A program made the translations under genes and the position numbers. From NCBI RefSeq assembly GCF_003732425.1, contig NZ_MOBX01000014.1, positions 958,723 to 1,022,722 of the forward strand: DNA of 64,000 bases. The letters run 5' to 3'. Positions 31,942 to 40,211 of the stretch are shown piece after piece. Numbering within the stretch: position 1 is the first letter of the stretch; every line of letters starts with the position of its first letter. The notes below the pieces were generated by a model. It searched no databases, had not been told where the DNA came from, and was given only the letters and a program-made list of their open reading frames with translations. The DNA comes from Pseudomonas fluorescens (GTDB taxonomy: Bacteria; Pseudomonadota; Gammaproteobacteria; Pseudomonadales; Pseudomonadaceae).

Positions 31942-32577
31942 TTGACCAGTCCTGTCCTGCAAACCGTTGCCCTCGCGTGTGAACGTGATCTCAGGCTGCT
32001 CTTCGAAAATCTCGAATTGAGACTGGCCAGTGGCGATATGGTGCAGATCAGTGGCCCCAACGGCAGCGGTAAAACCAGTTTGTTACGTTTGCTATCCGGG
32101 TTGATGCAGCCGACTGCCGGGCAGGTTCTGCTTAATGGTCAGCCGCTGAGCGAACAACGCAGCGAACTCGCACGCAACCTGCTGTGGATCGGCCACGCCG
32201 CCGGGATCAAGGATTTACTGACCCCGGAAGAGAATCTGTCGTGGCTCTGCGCCCTGCATCATCCCGCCGAACGCGAGGCCATCTGGCAAGCGCTGGCAGC
32301 CGTAGGATTGCGCGGATTCGAAGATGTTCCCTGCCACAGCCTGTCCGCCGGTCAGCAACGCCGCGTAGCGCTGGCGCGCTTGTATCTGGACAGCCCGCCG
32401 CTGTGGATTCTCGATGAGCCGTTCACCGCACTGGACAAGCAGGGCGTGGCGCAGCTCGAAGAACATTTGGCCGGGCACTGCGAACGCGGTGGTCTGGTGG
32501 TGTTGACCACGCACCACACGCTGAGCCGGATGCCGGCCGGTTATCGCGACATCGATCTGGGGAACTGGGCAGTATGA
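31942..32577 (+). CDS. ccmA: Heme exporter ATP-binding protein CcmA
   Basis: CcmA is the ATPase of the CcmABCD complex, which releases holo-CcmE during cytochrome c maturation. The 211-residue ABC domain has Walker A GPNGSGKTSL (about 34-43), the signature LSAGQQRR, and Walker B LWILDEPF. The start is TTG; the ATPase begins within 15 residues, so little room is left for another start. The stop overlaps ccmB by four bases. It opens the nine-gene ccm operon. Confidence 0.96.
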   Translation: MTSPVLQTVALACERDLRLLFENLELRLASGDMVQISGPNGSGKTSLLRLLSGLMQPTAGQVLLNGQPLSEQRSELARNLLWIGHAAGIKDLLTPEENLSWLCALHHPAEREAIWQALAAVGLRGFEDVPCHSLSAGQQRRVALARLYLDSPPLWILDEPFTALDKQGVAQLEEHLAGHCERGGLVVLTTHHTLSRMPAGYRDIDLGNWAV

Positions 32578-33242
32578 GTGTGTTCGGCCTGCTGGTTGCC
32601 CGTGAATCCCGACTGCTGTTTCGCCGCCCGGCGGAACTGGCCAATCCGCTGATTTTTTTCGCCATCGTCATCGCTTTGTTCCCGCTGGCCGTCGGCCCGG
32701 AAACTCAAGTGTTGCAAAACCTGTCCCCCGGGTTAGTCTGGGTGGCGGCGCTGTTGTCGGTCCTGCTCTCGCTGGACGGGCTTTTCCGCAGTGATTTCGA
32801 AGACGGATCCCTGGAACAGTGGGTCCTTTCGTCGCACCCGCTGCCACTTCTGGTCTTGGCCAAGGTGCTGGCACACTGGCTCTTCTCCGGTCTGGCACTG
32901 GTTTTGCTCTCACCGCTGCTGGCGTTGATGCTCGGTTTGCCTGCCGCCTGTCTGCCGGTTTTGCTGCTTTCGTTGCTGCTGGGAACACCGGTGCTGAGCC
33001 TGCTCGGCGCGGTGGGCGCGGCACTGACGGTCGGTTTGAAACGTGGCGGCCTATTGCTGGCGCTGCTGATTCTGCCGTTGTACATCCCGGTGTTGATCCT
33101 TGGCAGTGGCGCCTTGCAGGCCGCGTTGCAAGGCATGCCGGCGACCGGGTATCTGCTGTGGCTTGGTAGCCTGACCGCCCTGGCGATCACCCTGACACCG
33201 TTTGCAATAGCTGCTGGCCTGAAGATCAGCGTCGGCGAATAA
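32574..33242 (+). CDS. ccmB: Heme exporter membrane protein CcmB
   Basis: CcmB is the membrane partner of CcmA. The 222-residue product has about six helices and begins MSVFGLLVARESRLLFRRPAEL, with the conserved LVWVAALLSVLLSLDGLFRSDFEDGSLEQ. Length matches the family. It overlaps ccmA by four bases; ccmC follows after 78 bases. Confidence 0.96.
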   Translation: MSVFGLLVARESRLLFRRPAELANPLIFFAIVIALFPLAVGPETQVLQNLSPGLVWVAALLSVLLSLDGLFRSDFEDGSLEQWVLSSHPLPLLVLAKVLAHWLFSGLALVLLSPLLALMLGLPAACLPVLLLSLLLGTPVLSLLGAVGAALTVGLKRGGLLLALLILPLYIPVLILGSGALQAALQGMPATGYLLWLGSLTALAITLTPFAIAAGLKISVGE

Positions 33243-33320
33243 TGAGGTCTGGTTAAAATTTAACCAGCAAAGACCCTGAGACTGCTCACACCGATGAGCG
33301 GCATCCGTGATGGAAACAGT

Positions 33321-34076
33321 ATGAACTGGACCTGGTTTCACAAGCTCGGCTCGCCCAAGTGGTTCTACGGCATCAGCAGCAAGTTCTTGCCTTGGCTGAG
33401 CATCGCAGCGTTGCTGCTGATTGGCGTCGGCGTCGTTTGGGGCCTGGCCTTCGCGCCGCCGGACTATCAGCAAGGCAACAGCTTTCGCATCATCTACATC
33501 CACGTACCTGCCGCGATGCTCGCTCAGTCGATCTACGTGATGCTGGCGGTGTGCGGTGTGGTCGGGCTGGTGTGGAAGATGAAACTGGCCGATGTCGCCC
33601 TGCAATGCGCCGCACCGATCGGCGCGTGGATGACCGCCGTGGCGCTCGTCACTGGGGCGATCTGGGGCAAACCGACCTGGGGTTCATGGTGGGTGTGGGA
33701 CGCGCGCCTGACCTCGATGCTGATTCTGCTGTTCCTGTATTTCGGCGTGATCGCGCTGGGCAACGCCATCAGCAACCGCGACAGCGCCGCCAAGGCCTGC
33801 GCCGTGCTGGCCATTGTTGGCGTGATCAACATCCCGATCATCAAATACTCGGTGGAGTGGTGGAACACCCTGCACCAGGGCGCGACCTTCACCCTCACGG
33901 AAAAACCGGCGATGCCGGCGGAAATGTGGCTACCGCTGCTGCTGACGGTATTGGGCTTCTACTGTTTCTTTGGCACCGTGCTGCTGTTGCGCATGCGCCT
34001 CGAAGTGCTCAAGCGTGAGGCCCGCGCCAGTTGGGTGAAAGAAGAAGTGCAGCACAGTCTGGAGGCCGCTCGATGA
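33321..34076 (+). CDS. ccmC: Heme-handling protein CcmC
   Basis: CcmC loads heme onto CcmE. The 251-residue product has six membrane helices and the tryptophan-rich heme-binding motif WGSWWVWDARLTSM in a periplasmic loop. ATG 33321 (MNWTWFHKLGSP) is preferred because it fits the family N-terminus and follows a GGAA site; the frame is open nine codons further upstream. The stop overlaps ccmD (ATGA). Confidence 0.96.
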   Translation: MNWTWFHKLGSPKWFYGISSKFLPWLSIAALLLIGVGVVWGLAFAPPDYQQGNSFRIIYIHVPAAMLAQSIYVMLAVCGVVGLVWKMKLADVALQCAAPIGAWMTAVALVTGAIWGKPTWGSWWVWDARLTSMLILLFLYFGVIALGNAISNRDSAAKACAVLAIVGVINIPIIKYSVEWWNTLHQGATFTLTEKPAMPAEMWLPLLLTVLGFYCFFGTVLLLRMRLEVLKREARASWVKEEVQHSLEAAR

Positions 34077-34249
34077 GTTTTGCTTCATTCGGCGACTTCC
34101 TCGCCATGGGCCATCATGGCCTGTATGTCTGGTCGGCCTACGGCATCTGTCTGGCGGTGCTGATCCTCAACGTGGTGGCGCCGATCGCGGCCCGCAAGCG
34201 CTATCTGCAACAAGAGGCGCGTCGTCTGCGCCGGGAGAACGGCAAGTGA
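34073..34249 (+). CDS. ccmD: Heme exporter protein CcmD
   Basis: CcmD is a small bitopic protein needed to release holo-CcmE. The 58-residue product has one helix (about 17-36) and the family pattern FGDFLAMGHHGLYVWSAYG, with a basic C-terminal end. The start at 34073 overlaps the ccmC stop; the longer frame from 34031 lies inside ccmC. Confidence 0.93.
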   Translation: MSFASFGDFLAMGHHGLYVWSAYGICLAVLILNVVAPIAARKRYLQQEARRLRRENGK

Positions 34250-34701
34250 ATCCGCTGCGCAAGAAACGTCTGATCATCATTCTGGCCATTCTGGTCGGGG
34301 TCGGCGCTGCCGTCGGCCTGGCGCTCAGCGCCCTGCAGCAGAACATCAATCTGTTCTACACGCCGACCCAGATTGCCAACGGCGAAGCGCCGCAAGACAC
34401 GCGCATCCGCGCCGGTGGCATGGTCGAGAAGGGTTCGCTGCAACGCTCGCCGGATTCGCTCGACGTCAAATTCGTTGTCACCGACTTCAACAAATCCGTG
34501 ACCATCACCTATCGCGGCATCCTCCCGGATTTGTTCCGTGAAGGGCAGGGCATCGTAGCCTTGGGCAAGATCAACGCCGAGGGCGTGGTGGTGGCCGATG
34601 AAGTGCTGGCCAAGCACGACGAGAAGTACATGCCGCCGGAAGTGACCAAAGCCTTGAAAGACAGCGGTCAATCGGCACCAACGCCTGCGAAGGAGGGTTG
34701 A
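34246..34701 (+). CDS. ccmE: Heme chaperone CcmE
   Basis: CcmE binds heme covalently in the periplasm and delivers it to CcmF. The 151-residue product has one N-terminal membrane helix (about 9-30), an OB-fold and the heme-binding histidine H124 in LAKHDEKYMPPEV. The GTG start overlaps the ccmD stop. ccmF follows after three bases. Confidence 0.97.
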   Translation: MNPLRKKRLIIILAILVGVGAAVGLALSALQQNINLFYTPTQIANGEAPQDTRIRAGGMVEKGSLQRSPDSLDVKFVVTDFNKSVTITYRGILPDLFREGQGIVALGKINAEGVVVADEVLAKHDEKYMPPEVTKALKDSGQSAPTPAKEG

Positions 34702-34704
34702 TCG

Positions 34705-36693
34705 ATGACATCGGCAATTTTTATTCCTGAGCTCGGTCATCTGGCGATGATTCTGGCGTTGTGTTTCGCCCTGGTGCAGGCCGTGGTGCCATTGGTCGGT
34801 GCCTGGCGCGGCGACCGTTTCTGGATGAGTCTGGCCCAGCCGGCCGCGTGGGGGCAGTTTGCGTTTCTGCTGTTCGCGTTCGGCATTCTGACTTACGCCT
34901 TCATGACCGATGACTTCTCCGTCGCCTATGTCGCCAACAACTCCAACACCGCGTTGCCGTGGTATTACAAATTCAGCGCCGTGTGGGGCGCCCACGAAGG
35001 TTCGTTGTTGCTGTGGGCACTGATCCTCGGCGGTTGGACTTTCGCGGTGTCGGTATTTTCGCGCCAGTTGCCGCAAGTGATGCTGGCGCGGGTCCTGGCG
35101 GTGATGGGCATGATCAGCACCGGTTTTCTGCTGTTCCTGATCCTCACGTCCAACCCGTTCAAACGCATCTTGCCGCAAATGCCCAGCAATGGCGCTGACC
35201 TCAATCCACTGTTGCAAGACATCGGCCTGATCGTTCACCCGCCGATGCTGTACATGGGCTACGTCGGTTTTTCGGTGGCGTTCGCCTTCGCCATCGCGGC
35301 GTTGATGGGCGGTCGCCTTGATGCGGCGTGGGCGCGCTGGTCGCGTCCGTGGACCATCGTCGCCTGGGCCTTCCTCGGCATCGGCATCACCCTCGGTTCG
35401 TGGTGGGCCTATTACGAACTCGGCTGGGGCGGCTGGTGGTTCTGGGATCCGGTGGAAAACGCCTCCTTCATGCCTTGGCTGGTCGGCACTGCGCTGATCC
35501 ACTCGCTGGCGGTCACCGAAAAACGTGGCGTGTTCAAGAGCTGGACGGTGTTGCTGGCGATTGCCGCGTTCTCCCTGAGCCTGCTCGGCACCTTCCTGGT
35601 ACGTTCCGGCGTGCTGACTTCGGTGCACGCGTTTGCCTCCGATCCTGAGCGCGGCGTGTTCATCCTGATCTTCCTGTTGTTTGTGGTCGGCGGCTCGCTG
35701 ACGCTGTTCGCCCTGCGCGCGCCAGTGGTCAAGAGTCAGGTCGGCTTCAACCTGTGGTCGCGGGAAACTCTGCTGCTGGGCAACAACCTGGTACTGGTCG
35801 TGGCCGCTTCGATGATTCTGCTCGGCACGTTGTATCCGCTGATTCTCGATGCCATCAGCGGCGCCAAACTGTCGGTTGGCCCGCCGTACTTCAACGCGCT
35901 GTTCATTCCGTTGATGGCGTTGCTGATGGTGGTGATGGCGATCGGTGTGATCGTGCGCTGGAAGGACACTCCGGTGAAGTGGCTGGCCAACATGCTGACG
36001 CCAGTGCTGCTCGGCAGCGTTGCGCTGGCCGTGGTCGCTGGTGTCGCTTACGGCGATTTCAACTGGGCGGTGATCGCGACCTTCCTGCTCGCCGCGTGGG
36101 TATTGCTCGCCGGTGTGCGCGATATCGTCGACAAGACCCGCCACAAAGGCCTGATCAAAGGCCTGCCGACCCTGACCCGCAGCTACTGGGGCATGCAGGT
36201 CGCCCACCTCGGCATCGCCGTCTGCGCTTTGGGCGTTGTGTTGTCGAGCCAGAACAGTGCCGAACGCGATCTGCGTCTGGCGCCGGGAGAGTCGATGGAC
36301 CTGGCCGGTTATCACTTCATCTTCGAAGGCGCCAAGCACTTCGAAGGGCCGAACTTCACCTCTGACAAAGGCACCATTCGCGTGATCCGCGACGGCAAGG
36401 AAATCAGTGTGCTGCACCCGGAAAAACGCCTGTACACCGTGCAGAACTCGATGATGACCGAAGCCGGCATCGACGCCGGTTTCACCCGTGACCTCTACGT
36501 TGCCCTCGGCGAACCGCTGGACAACGGCGCCTGGGCGGTGCGCGTACACGTCAAACCGTTCGTGCGCTGGATCTGGTTCGGCGGTTTGCTCACAGGTGTC
36601 GGTGGCTTGCTGGCGGCGCTGGATCGACGGTATCGGGTCAAGGTGAAAGCCAAGGTGCGTGAAGCGCTGGGCATGACAGGAGCGGCTGCATGA
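34705..36693 (+). CDS. ccmF: Cytochrome c heme lyase subunit CcmF
   Basis: CcmF attaches heme to apocytochrome c together with CcmH and CcmI. The 662-residue product has about 15 membrane helices and the WWD heme-handling motif WGGWWFWDPVENASFMPWL (about 237-255). Length is normal. The stop overlaps the ccmG start by four bases. Confidence 0.97.
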   Translation: MTSAIFIPELGHLAMILALCFALVQAVVPLVGAWRGDRFWMSLAQPAAWGQFAFLLFAFGILTYAFMTDDFSVAYVANNSNTALPWYYKFSAVWGAHEGSLLLWALILGGWTFAVSVFSRQLPQVMLARVLAVMGMISTGFLLFLILTSNPFKRILPQMPSNGADLNPLLQDIGLIVHPPMLYMGYVGFSVAFAFAIAALMGGRLDAAWARWSRPWTIVAWAFLGIGITLGSWWAYYELGWGGWWFWDPVENASFMPWLVGTALIHSLAVTEKRGVFKSWTVLLAIAAFSLSLLGTFLVRSGVLTSVHAFASDPERGVFILIFLLFVVGGSLTLFALRAPVVKSQVGFNLWSRETLLLGNNLVLVVAASMILLGTLYPLILDAISGAKLSVGPPYFNALFIPLMALLMVVMAIGVIVRWKDTPVKWLANMLTPVLLGSVALAVVAGVAYGDFNWAVIATFLLAAWVLLAGVRDIVDKTRHKGLIKGLPTLTRSYWGMQVAHLGIAVCALGVVLSSQNSAERDLRLAPGESMDLAGYHFIFEGAKHFEGPNFTSDKGTIRVIRDGKEISVLHPEKRLYTVQNSMMTEAGIDAGFTRDLYVALGEPLDNGAWAVRVHVKPFVRWIWFGGLLTGVGGLLAALDRRYRVKVKAKVREALGMTGAAA

Positions 36694-37226
36694 GACGTTG
36701 GTTGATGCTGGTGCCTCTGGCGATTTTCCTGCTGGTGGCGGTGTTTCTGTATCGCGGTCTGTACCTCGATCCGGCGGAGCTGCCGTCGGCGATGATCAAC
36801 AAACCGTTCCCGGAGTTTTCGTTGCCAAACGTGCAGGGCGACAAGAGCCTGACCAAGGCTGACATCCTTGGCAAACCGGCGCTGGTCAACGTCTGGGGCA
36901 CCTGGTGCATTTCCTGCCGGGTCGAGCATCCGGTGCTGAACAAACTCGCCGAGCGCGGCGTGGTGATCTACGGCATCAACTACAAGGACACCAACGCCGA
37001 CGCGTTGAAGTGGCTGGCCGAATTCCACAATCCGTATGCGCTGGACATCCGTGACGACGAAGGCTCGCTGGGTCTGAACCTCGGCGTGTACGGCGCGCCG
37101 GAAACCTTTTTCATCGACGCCAAGGGCATCATCCGCGACAAGTACGTCGGTGTGATCGACGAGCAGGTCTGGCGCGAAAAACTCGCGGCCAAGTATCAGG
37201 CGCTGGTCGATGAGGCCAAGCCATGA
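36690..37226 (+). CDS. ccmG: Thiol:disulfide oxidoreductase CcmG (DsbE)
   Basis: CcmG keeps apocytochrome c (or CcmH) cysteines reduced. The 178-residue product has an N-terminal membrane anchor (1-21) and a thioredoxin fold with active site WCISC (C73 and C76), followed by the family insert GINYKDTNADALKWL. It overlaps both ccmF and ccmH by four bases. Confidence 0.97.
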   Translation: MRRWLMLVPLAIFLLVAVFLYRGLYLDPAELPSAMINKPFPEFSLPNVQGDKSLTKADILGKPALVNVWGTWCISCRVEHPVLNKLAERGVVIYGINYKDTNADALKWLAEFHNPYALDIRDDEGSLGLNLGVYGAPETFFIDAKGIIRDKYVGVIDEQVWREKLAAKYQALVDEAKP

Positions 37227-37693
37227 AGCGCTTTCTCGCTGCCGTGGTTCTGGGCTTGAGTCTGGTCGGTGTCGCCCATGCCGCCATCGATACGTATGAG
37301 TTCGCCAAAGAAGGTGATCGCGAGCGCTTCCGCGAACTGACCAAGGAACTGCGCTGCCCCAAGTGCCAGAACCAGGACATCGCCGACTCCAACGCACCGA
37401 TTGCCGCTGACCTGCGCAAAGAGATTTTCCGCATGCTCGGCGAGGGCAAGGACAACCAGCAGATCATCGACTTCATGGTGGATCGCTACGGTGATTTCGT
37501 CCGCTACAAACCGGCGCTCAATGCCAAAACGGCATTGCTGTGGTTCGGCCCGGCCGGTCTGTTGCTCGGTGGTTGCGTGGTGATCGCGGTGATTGTCCGC
37601 CGTCGTCGCGGCCAGCGCGCCGAGACTCCGCAAGCGCTGTCCAGCGAAGAGCGTCAGCGCCTCGACCAACTGTTGGATAAAAACCAAGAATGA
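37223..37693 (+). CDS. ccmH: Cytochrome c maturation protein CcmH
   Basis: CcmH reduces apocytochrome c thiols. The 156-residue product has a signal peptide (1-20), the active motif LRCPKCQNQDIADS (C45 and C48) and a C-terminal membrane helix (about 105-125). It corresponds to the N-terminal half of E. coli CcmH; the TPR half is the separate next gene, ccmI. Confidence 0.96.
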   Translation: MKRFLAAVVLGLSLVGVAHAAIDTYEFAKEGDRERFRELTKELRCPKCQNQDIADSNAPIAADLRKEIFRMLGEGKDNQQIIDFMVDRYGDFVRYKPALNAKTALLWFGPAGLLLGGCVVIAVIVRRRRGQRAETPQALSSEERQRLDQLLDKNQE

Positions 37694-38892
37694 TTGATTT
37701 CTGGCTTGCCGCAGGGCTGTTGCTTCTGGTCGCCCTGAGTTTTCTGCTGATCCCGGTACTGCGTGAGCGTCGCGCCCAGCGTGAAGAGGATCGTACTGCC
37801 CTGAACGTTGCGCTGTATCAGGAGCGTGTCGCCGAGTTGCAGTCGCAACAGGCTGAAGGCGTGCTCGACGCCGCGCAAATGGACAGCGGCCGCGCCGAGG
37901 CTGCGCGTGAGCTGCTGGCGGATACCGAAGGTGTTGCCGCGCCACGGGTTTCCCGACTGGGCAAACCATTGCCGCTGTTGGCCGCTGTGCTGGTGCCGGT
38001 GTTGGGCTTGGGTCTGTATCTGCATTTCGGCGCTGCCGACAAGGTTGAACTGACCCGCGAATTCGCCCAGGCGCCGCAGTCGATGGAAGAGATGACCCAG
38101 CGTCTGGAGCGTGCCGTCGCGGCGCAACCGGATTCTGCGGAAGGCCTGTATTTCCTCGGCCGTACCTATATGGCGCAAGAGCGCCCGGCGGACGCGGCGA
38201 AGATGTTCGAGCGCGCTGCCAACCTGGCCGGTCGTCAACCGGAACTGCTCGGCCAGTGGGCACAGGCGCAGTACTTTGCTGACGGCAAAAAGTGGTCTAC
38301 GAAGATTCAGGCGCTGACCGACGAAGCGCTCAAGGCTGATCCGAAAGAAGTCACCAGCCTTGGTTTGCTCGGCATCGCCGCGTTTGAAGGCGAGCGTTAT
38401 CAGGAGGCCATCGATTACTGGAACCGCTTGCTGGCGCAATTGCCGCCGGACGACAACTCCCGCGCCGCGCTGCAAGGCGGGATCACACGCGCCGCCGAGC
38501 GACTGGAAGCCAGCGGTGGCAAGGTCGCTCAGGCACCGGTAGCCGCGAAAGCCGCGCTGTTGAAAGTTAGCGTCGATCTGGCCAGCGACCTGAGAAGCAA
38601 AGTGCAACCGGGCGACAGCGTGTTCATCTTTGCCCGCGCCACGTCCGGCCCGCCGGCACCGCTGGCCGCCAAACGCCTGACCGTGGCCGATCTGCCGGTG
38701 ACCGTTGAACTGGGCGATGCCGACGCAATGATGCCGCAGTTGAAACTGTCGAACTTCCCTGAAGTCCAACTGGTTGCGCGCATCTCCCGCGCCGGCCAAC
38801 CGACCGCCGGCGAGTGGGTCGGTCGCAGCGGCCCTCTGGCCAGCAGCACCACTGCGCTACAAAAACTGACCATCGACAGCCCGGACAAATAG
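37690..38892 (+). CDS. ccmI: Cytochrome c maturation TPR protein CcmI
   Basis: CcmI is an apocytochrome c chaperone. The 400-residue product has two N-terminal membrane helices (about 1-20 and 92-112), a cytoplasmic leucine-rich loop between them and periplasmic TPR repeats (about 130-260, for example GLYFLGRTYMAQERPADAAK), then a beta-rich C-terminal domain. It overlaps ccmH by four bases and ends the ccm operon. Confidence 0.95.
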   Translation: MIDFWLAAGLLLLVALSFLLIPVLRERRAQREEDRTALNVALYQERVAELQSQQAEGVLDAAQMDSGRAEAARELLADTEGVAAPRVSRLGKPLPLLAAVLVPVLGLGLYLHFGAADKVELTREFAQAPQSMEEMTQRLERAVAAQPDSAEGLYFLGRTYMAQERPADAAKMFERAANLAGRQPELLGQWAQAQYFADGKKWSTKIQALTDEALKADPKEVTSLGLLGIAAFEGERYQEAIDYWNRLLAQLPPDDNSRAALQGGITRAAERLEASGGKVAQAPVAAKAALLKVSVDLASDLRSKVQPGDSVFIFARATSGPPAPLAAKRLTVADLPVTVELGDADAMMPQLKLSNFPEVQLVARISRAGQPTAGEWVGRSGPLASSTTALQKLTIDSPDK

Positions 38893-38917
38893 CCGGACAC
38901 CACAGGAAAGCACCGCC

Positions 38918-39322
38918 ATGCACACCATCGCCCGAATCACAGTCCTCACACTGGCCCTGGGCTTGAGTGCATGTGCGGTGCAACGACCGGAACCGACCAC
39001 CAACCTGCCGCCGATTCCGCCGTCACAACCGAGTCCGACCCCGTCGACCTCGCCGACCCCAGGCAAGAGCATCCCGGCCAAACCGACCAAACCTGTCCCG
39101 CGCACTTCGGCCAGCTTCGCGCCACCACCGGGCGGCAACAGTCACTGGGATCAGAAACTCGGCGTCTACGTGCTCGACGACCAGACCAACACCTTCTACC
39201 GCCAGCGCACCTACTACCGCTGGAACAACGGCTGGAGCCGCTCGGTCAGCCCCAATGGCCCGTGGGAAGACACCAACATCCACGGCGTGCCGCCGGGACT
39301 GGGCAAGCAGTTTGGGCAGTAA
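38918..39322 (+). CDS. Putative lipoprotein, function unknown
   Basis: The 134-residue product has a lipoprotein signal with lipobox LSAC (cysteine at residue 21), a Pro/Thr/Ser-rich linker (about 25-75) and a conserved-looking C-terminal part (SHWDQKLGVYVLDDQTNTFYRQRTYYRWNNGWSRS). It begins 26 bases after ccmI behind a GGAAAG site and is followed at once by a strong terminator, so it may be the last gene of the ccm transcript. The C-terminal pattern of W/Y residues may bind the cell wall; this is only a guess. Confidence 0.75.
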   Translation: MHTIARITVLTLALGLSACAVQRPEPTTNLPPIPPSQPSPTPSTSPTPGKSIPAKPTKPVPRTSASFAPPPGGNSHWDQKLGVYVLDDQTNTFYRQRTYYRWNNGWSRSVSPNGPWEDTNIHGVPPGLGKQFGQ

Positions 39323-39325
39323 ATG

Positions 39326-39353
39326 AAAACGGCGATCTTCGGATCGCCGTTTT
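39326..39353 (+). terminator. Terminator after the lipoprotein gene
   Basis: Perfect 12-bp stem AAAACGGCGATC / GATCGCCGTTTT with a TTCG tetraloop, four bases after the stop codon. Confidence 0.92.
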
Positions 39354-39483
39354 GCTGTGTGCCTGTTGGGGGCTCACAGAAATTGCTCATGAAGTGCTGC
39401 ACAGAGCTGAGGGTTTAGCGGTTTCAATCACACCCTGTAAAACAACCAGACGTCATTCTGCCCATTTCTGTGCTTGAGTAAAT

Positions 39484-39499
39484 ATAACTCTAGAGTTAT
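39484..39499. promoter_or_regulatory. Palindromic operator candidate for hicAB
   Basis: ATAACTCTAGAGTTAT is a perfect 16-bp palindrome, 46 bases before the hicA start and inside an AT-rich stretch suitable for a promoter. Autoregulation by the HicB antitoxin through a palindrome in this position is usual. Confidence 0.6.
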
Positions 39500-39529
39500 T
39501 TTTGTGAGATCAAGGCAAGGAGGCGGTTG

Positions 39530-39739
39530 GTGCAGAGCAGGCTATTGATCAAGGAGTTGGAGGAGGCAGGCTGGACGCTGGATCGGGTGACCGGCAGTCA
39601 TCACATCTTCAGGCACTACAACCCGAACACGATTCCCGTCCCGCATCCGAAAAAGGATTTGCCACTGGAGACGGTCAAAAGCATCAGGCGGCGTGCCGGG
39701 TTGTACAACCCGCCAGCCAGTTATGAAGGAGATCCGTAA
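39530..39739 (+). CDS. hicA: HicA family toxin (mRNA interferase)
   Basis: HicA toxins cleave mRNA during translation. The 69-residue product is a double-stranded-RNA-binding-like fold with the catalytic histidine in VTGSHHIFRH (H24 or H25) and the ending NPNTIPVPHPKKDLPLETVKSIRRRAG. GTG at 39530 is chosen because it is well spaced from AAGGAGG; an in-frame TTG three bases earlier is too close. It overlaps hicB by one base. Confidence 0.93.
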   Translation: MQSRLLIKELEEAGWTLDRVTGSHHIFRHYNPNTIPVPHPKKDLPLETVKSIRRRAGLYNPPASYEGDP

Positions 39740-40143
39740 TGCAATATCCAATCTGCATTGAATGGGGCGACGAGAATACCGCCATCGGTATTCAGATCCC
39801 CGATATTCCCGGCGCGGTAACGGCAGGGGATAGCTTTGAAGATGCCTACAAGGCTGCGGTTGAAGTCGCCCACATCATGCTGCAGGAGATTGCGGCGGAC
39901 GGGAAGTCGATTCCTATGCCGACTTCGGCATCCGCTCATCGCAGTAATCCGGAATTTGCCGACATGGGATGGGGCATGCTGGAGCTGGACATTTCGCCCT
40001 ATCTCGGCAAAACCGAAAAGGTCAACGTAACGCTGCCCGGTTATGTGATTCAGCGTATCGATCGTTACGTGCGCGAACACAACGTCAAAAGCCGCTCCTC
40101 CTTTCTGGCGGATGCGGCGATGGAGAAGCTGGTTCGGTATTGA
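39739..40143 (+). CDS. hicB: HicB family antitoxin
   Basis: The 134-residue product has a partly degraded RNase H-like domain (about 1-60, YPICIEWGDENTAIGIQIPDIPGAVTAGDSFEDAY) that binds HicA, and a C-terminal ribbon-helix-helix DNA-binding domain (about 95-134, VNVTLPGYVIQRIDRYVREHN). Antitoxin and repressor functions are thus both present. The start codon overlaps the hicA stop (TAATG). Confidence 0.94.
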   Translation: MQYPICIEWGDENTAIGIQIPDIPGAVTAGDSFEDAYKAAVEVAHIMLQEIAADGKSIPMPTSASAHRSNPEFADMGWGMLELDISPYLGKTEKVNVTLPGYVIQRIDRYVREHNVKSRSSFLADAAMEKLVRY

Positions 40144-40175
40144 GCGTTCTCGCTCCCTCAGGTCAGCGAATACCC

Positions 40176-40200
40176 TGTGGGAGCGAGCCTGCTCGCGAAG
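40176..40200. repeat. Single REP sequence
   Basis: One arm of the TGTGGGAGCGAGCCTGCTCGCG class, without a nearby inverted partner. It lies between convergent hicB and the MFS gene. Confidence 0.85.
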
Positions 40201-40211
40201 CTTTTGCCGCC

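Noticed and set aside
34201..36549. 782-codon minus-strand frame opposite ccmF
   Set aside because: It is rich in His, Gln and Arg, as expected for the reverse of a membrane-protein gene, and ccmD-ccmG on the plus strand are certain.
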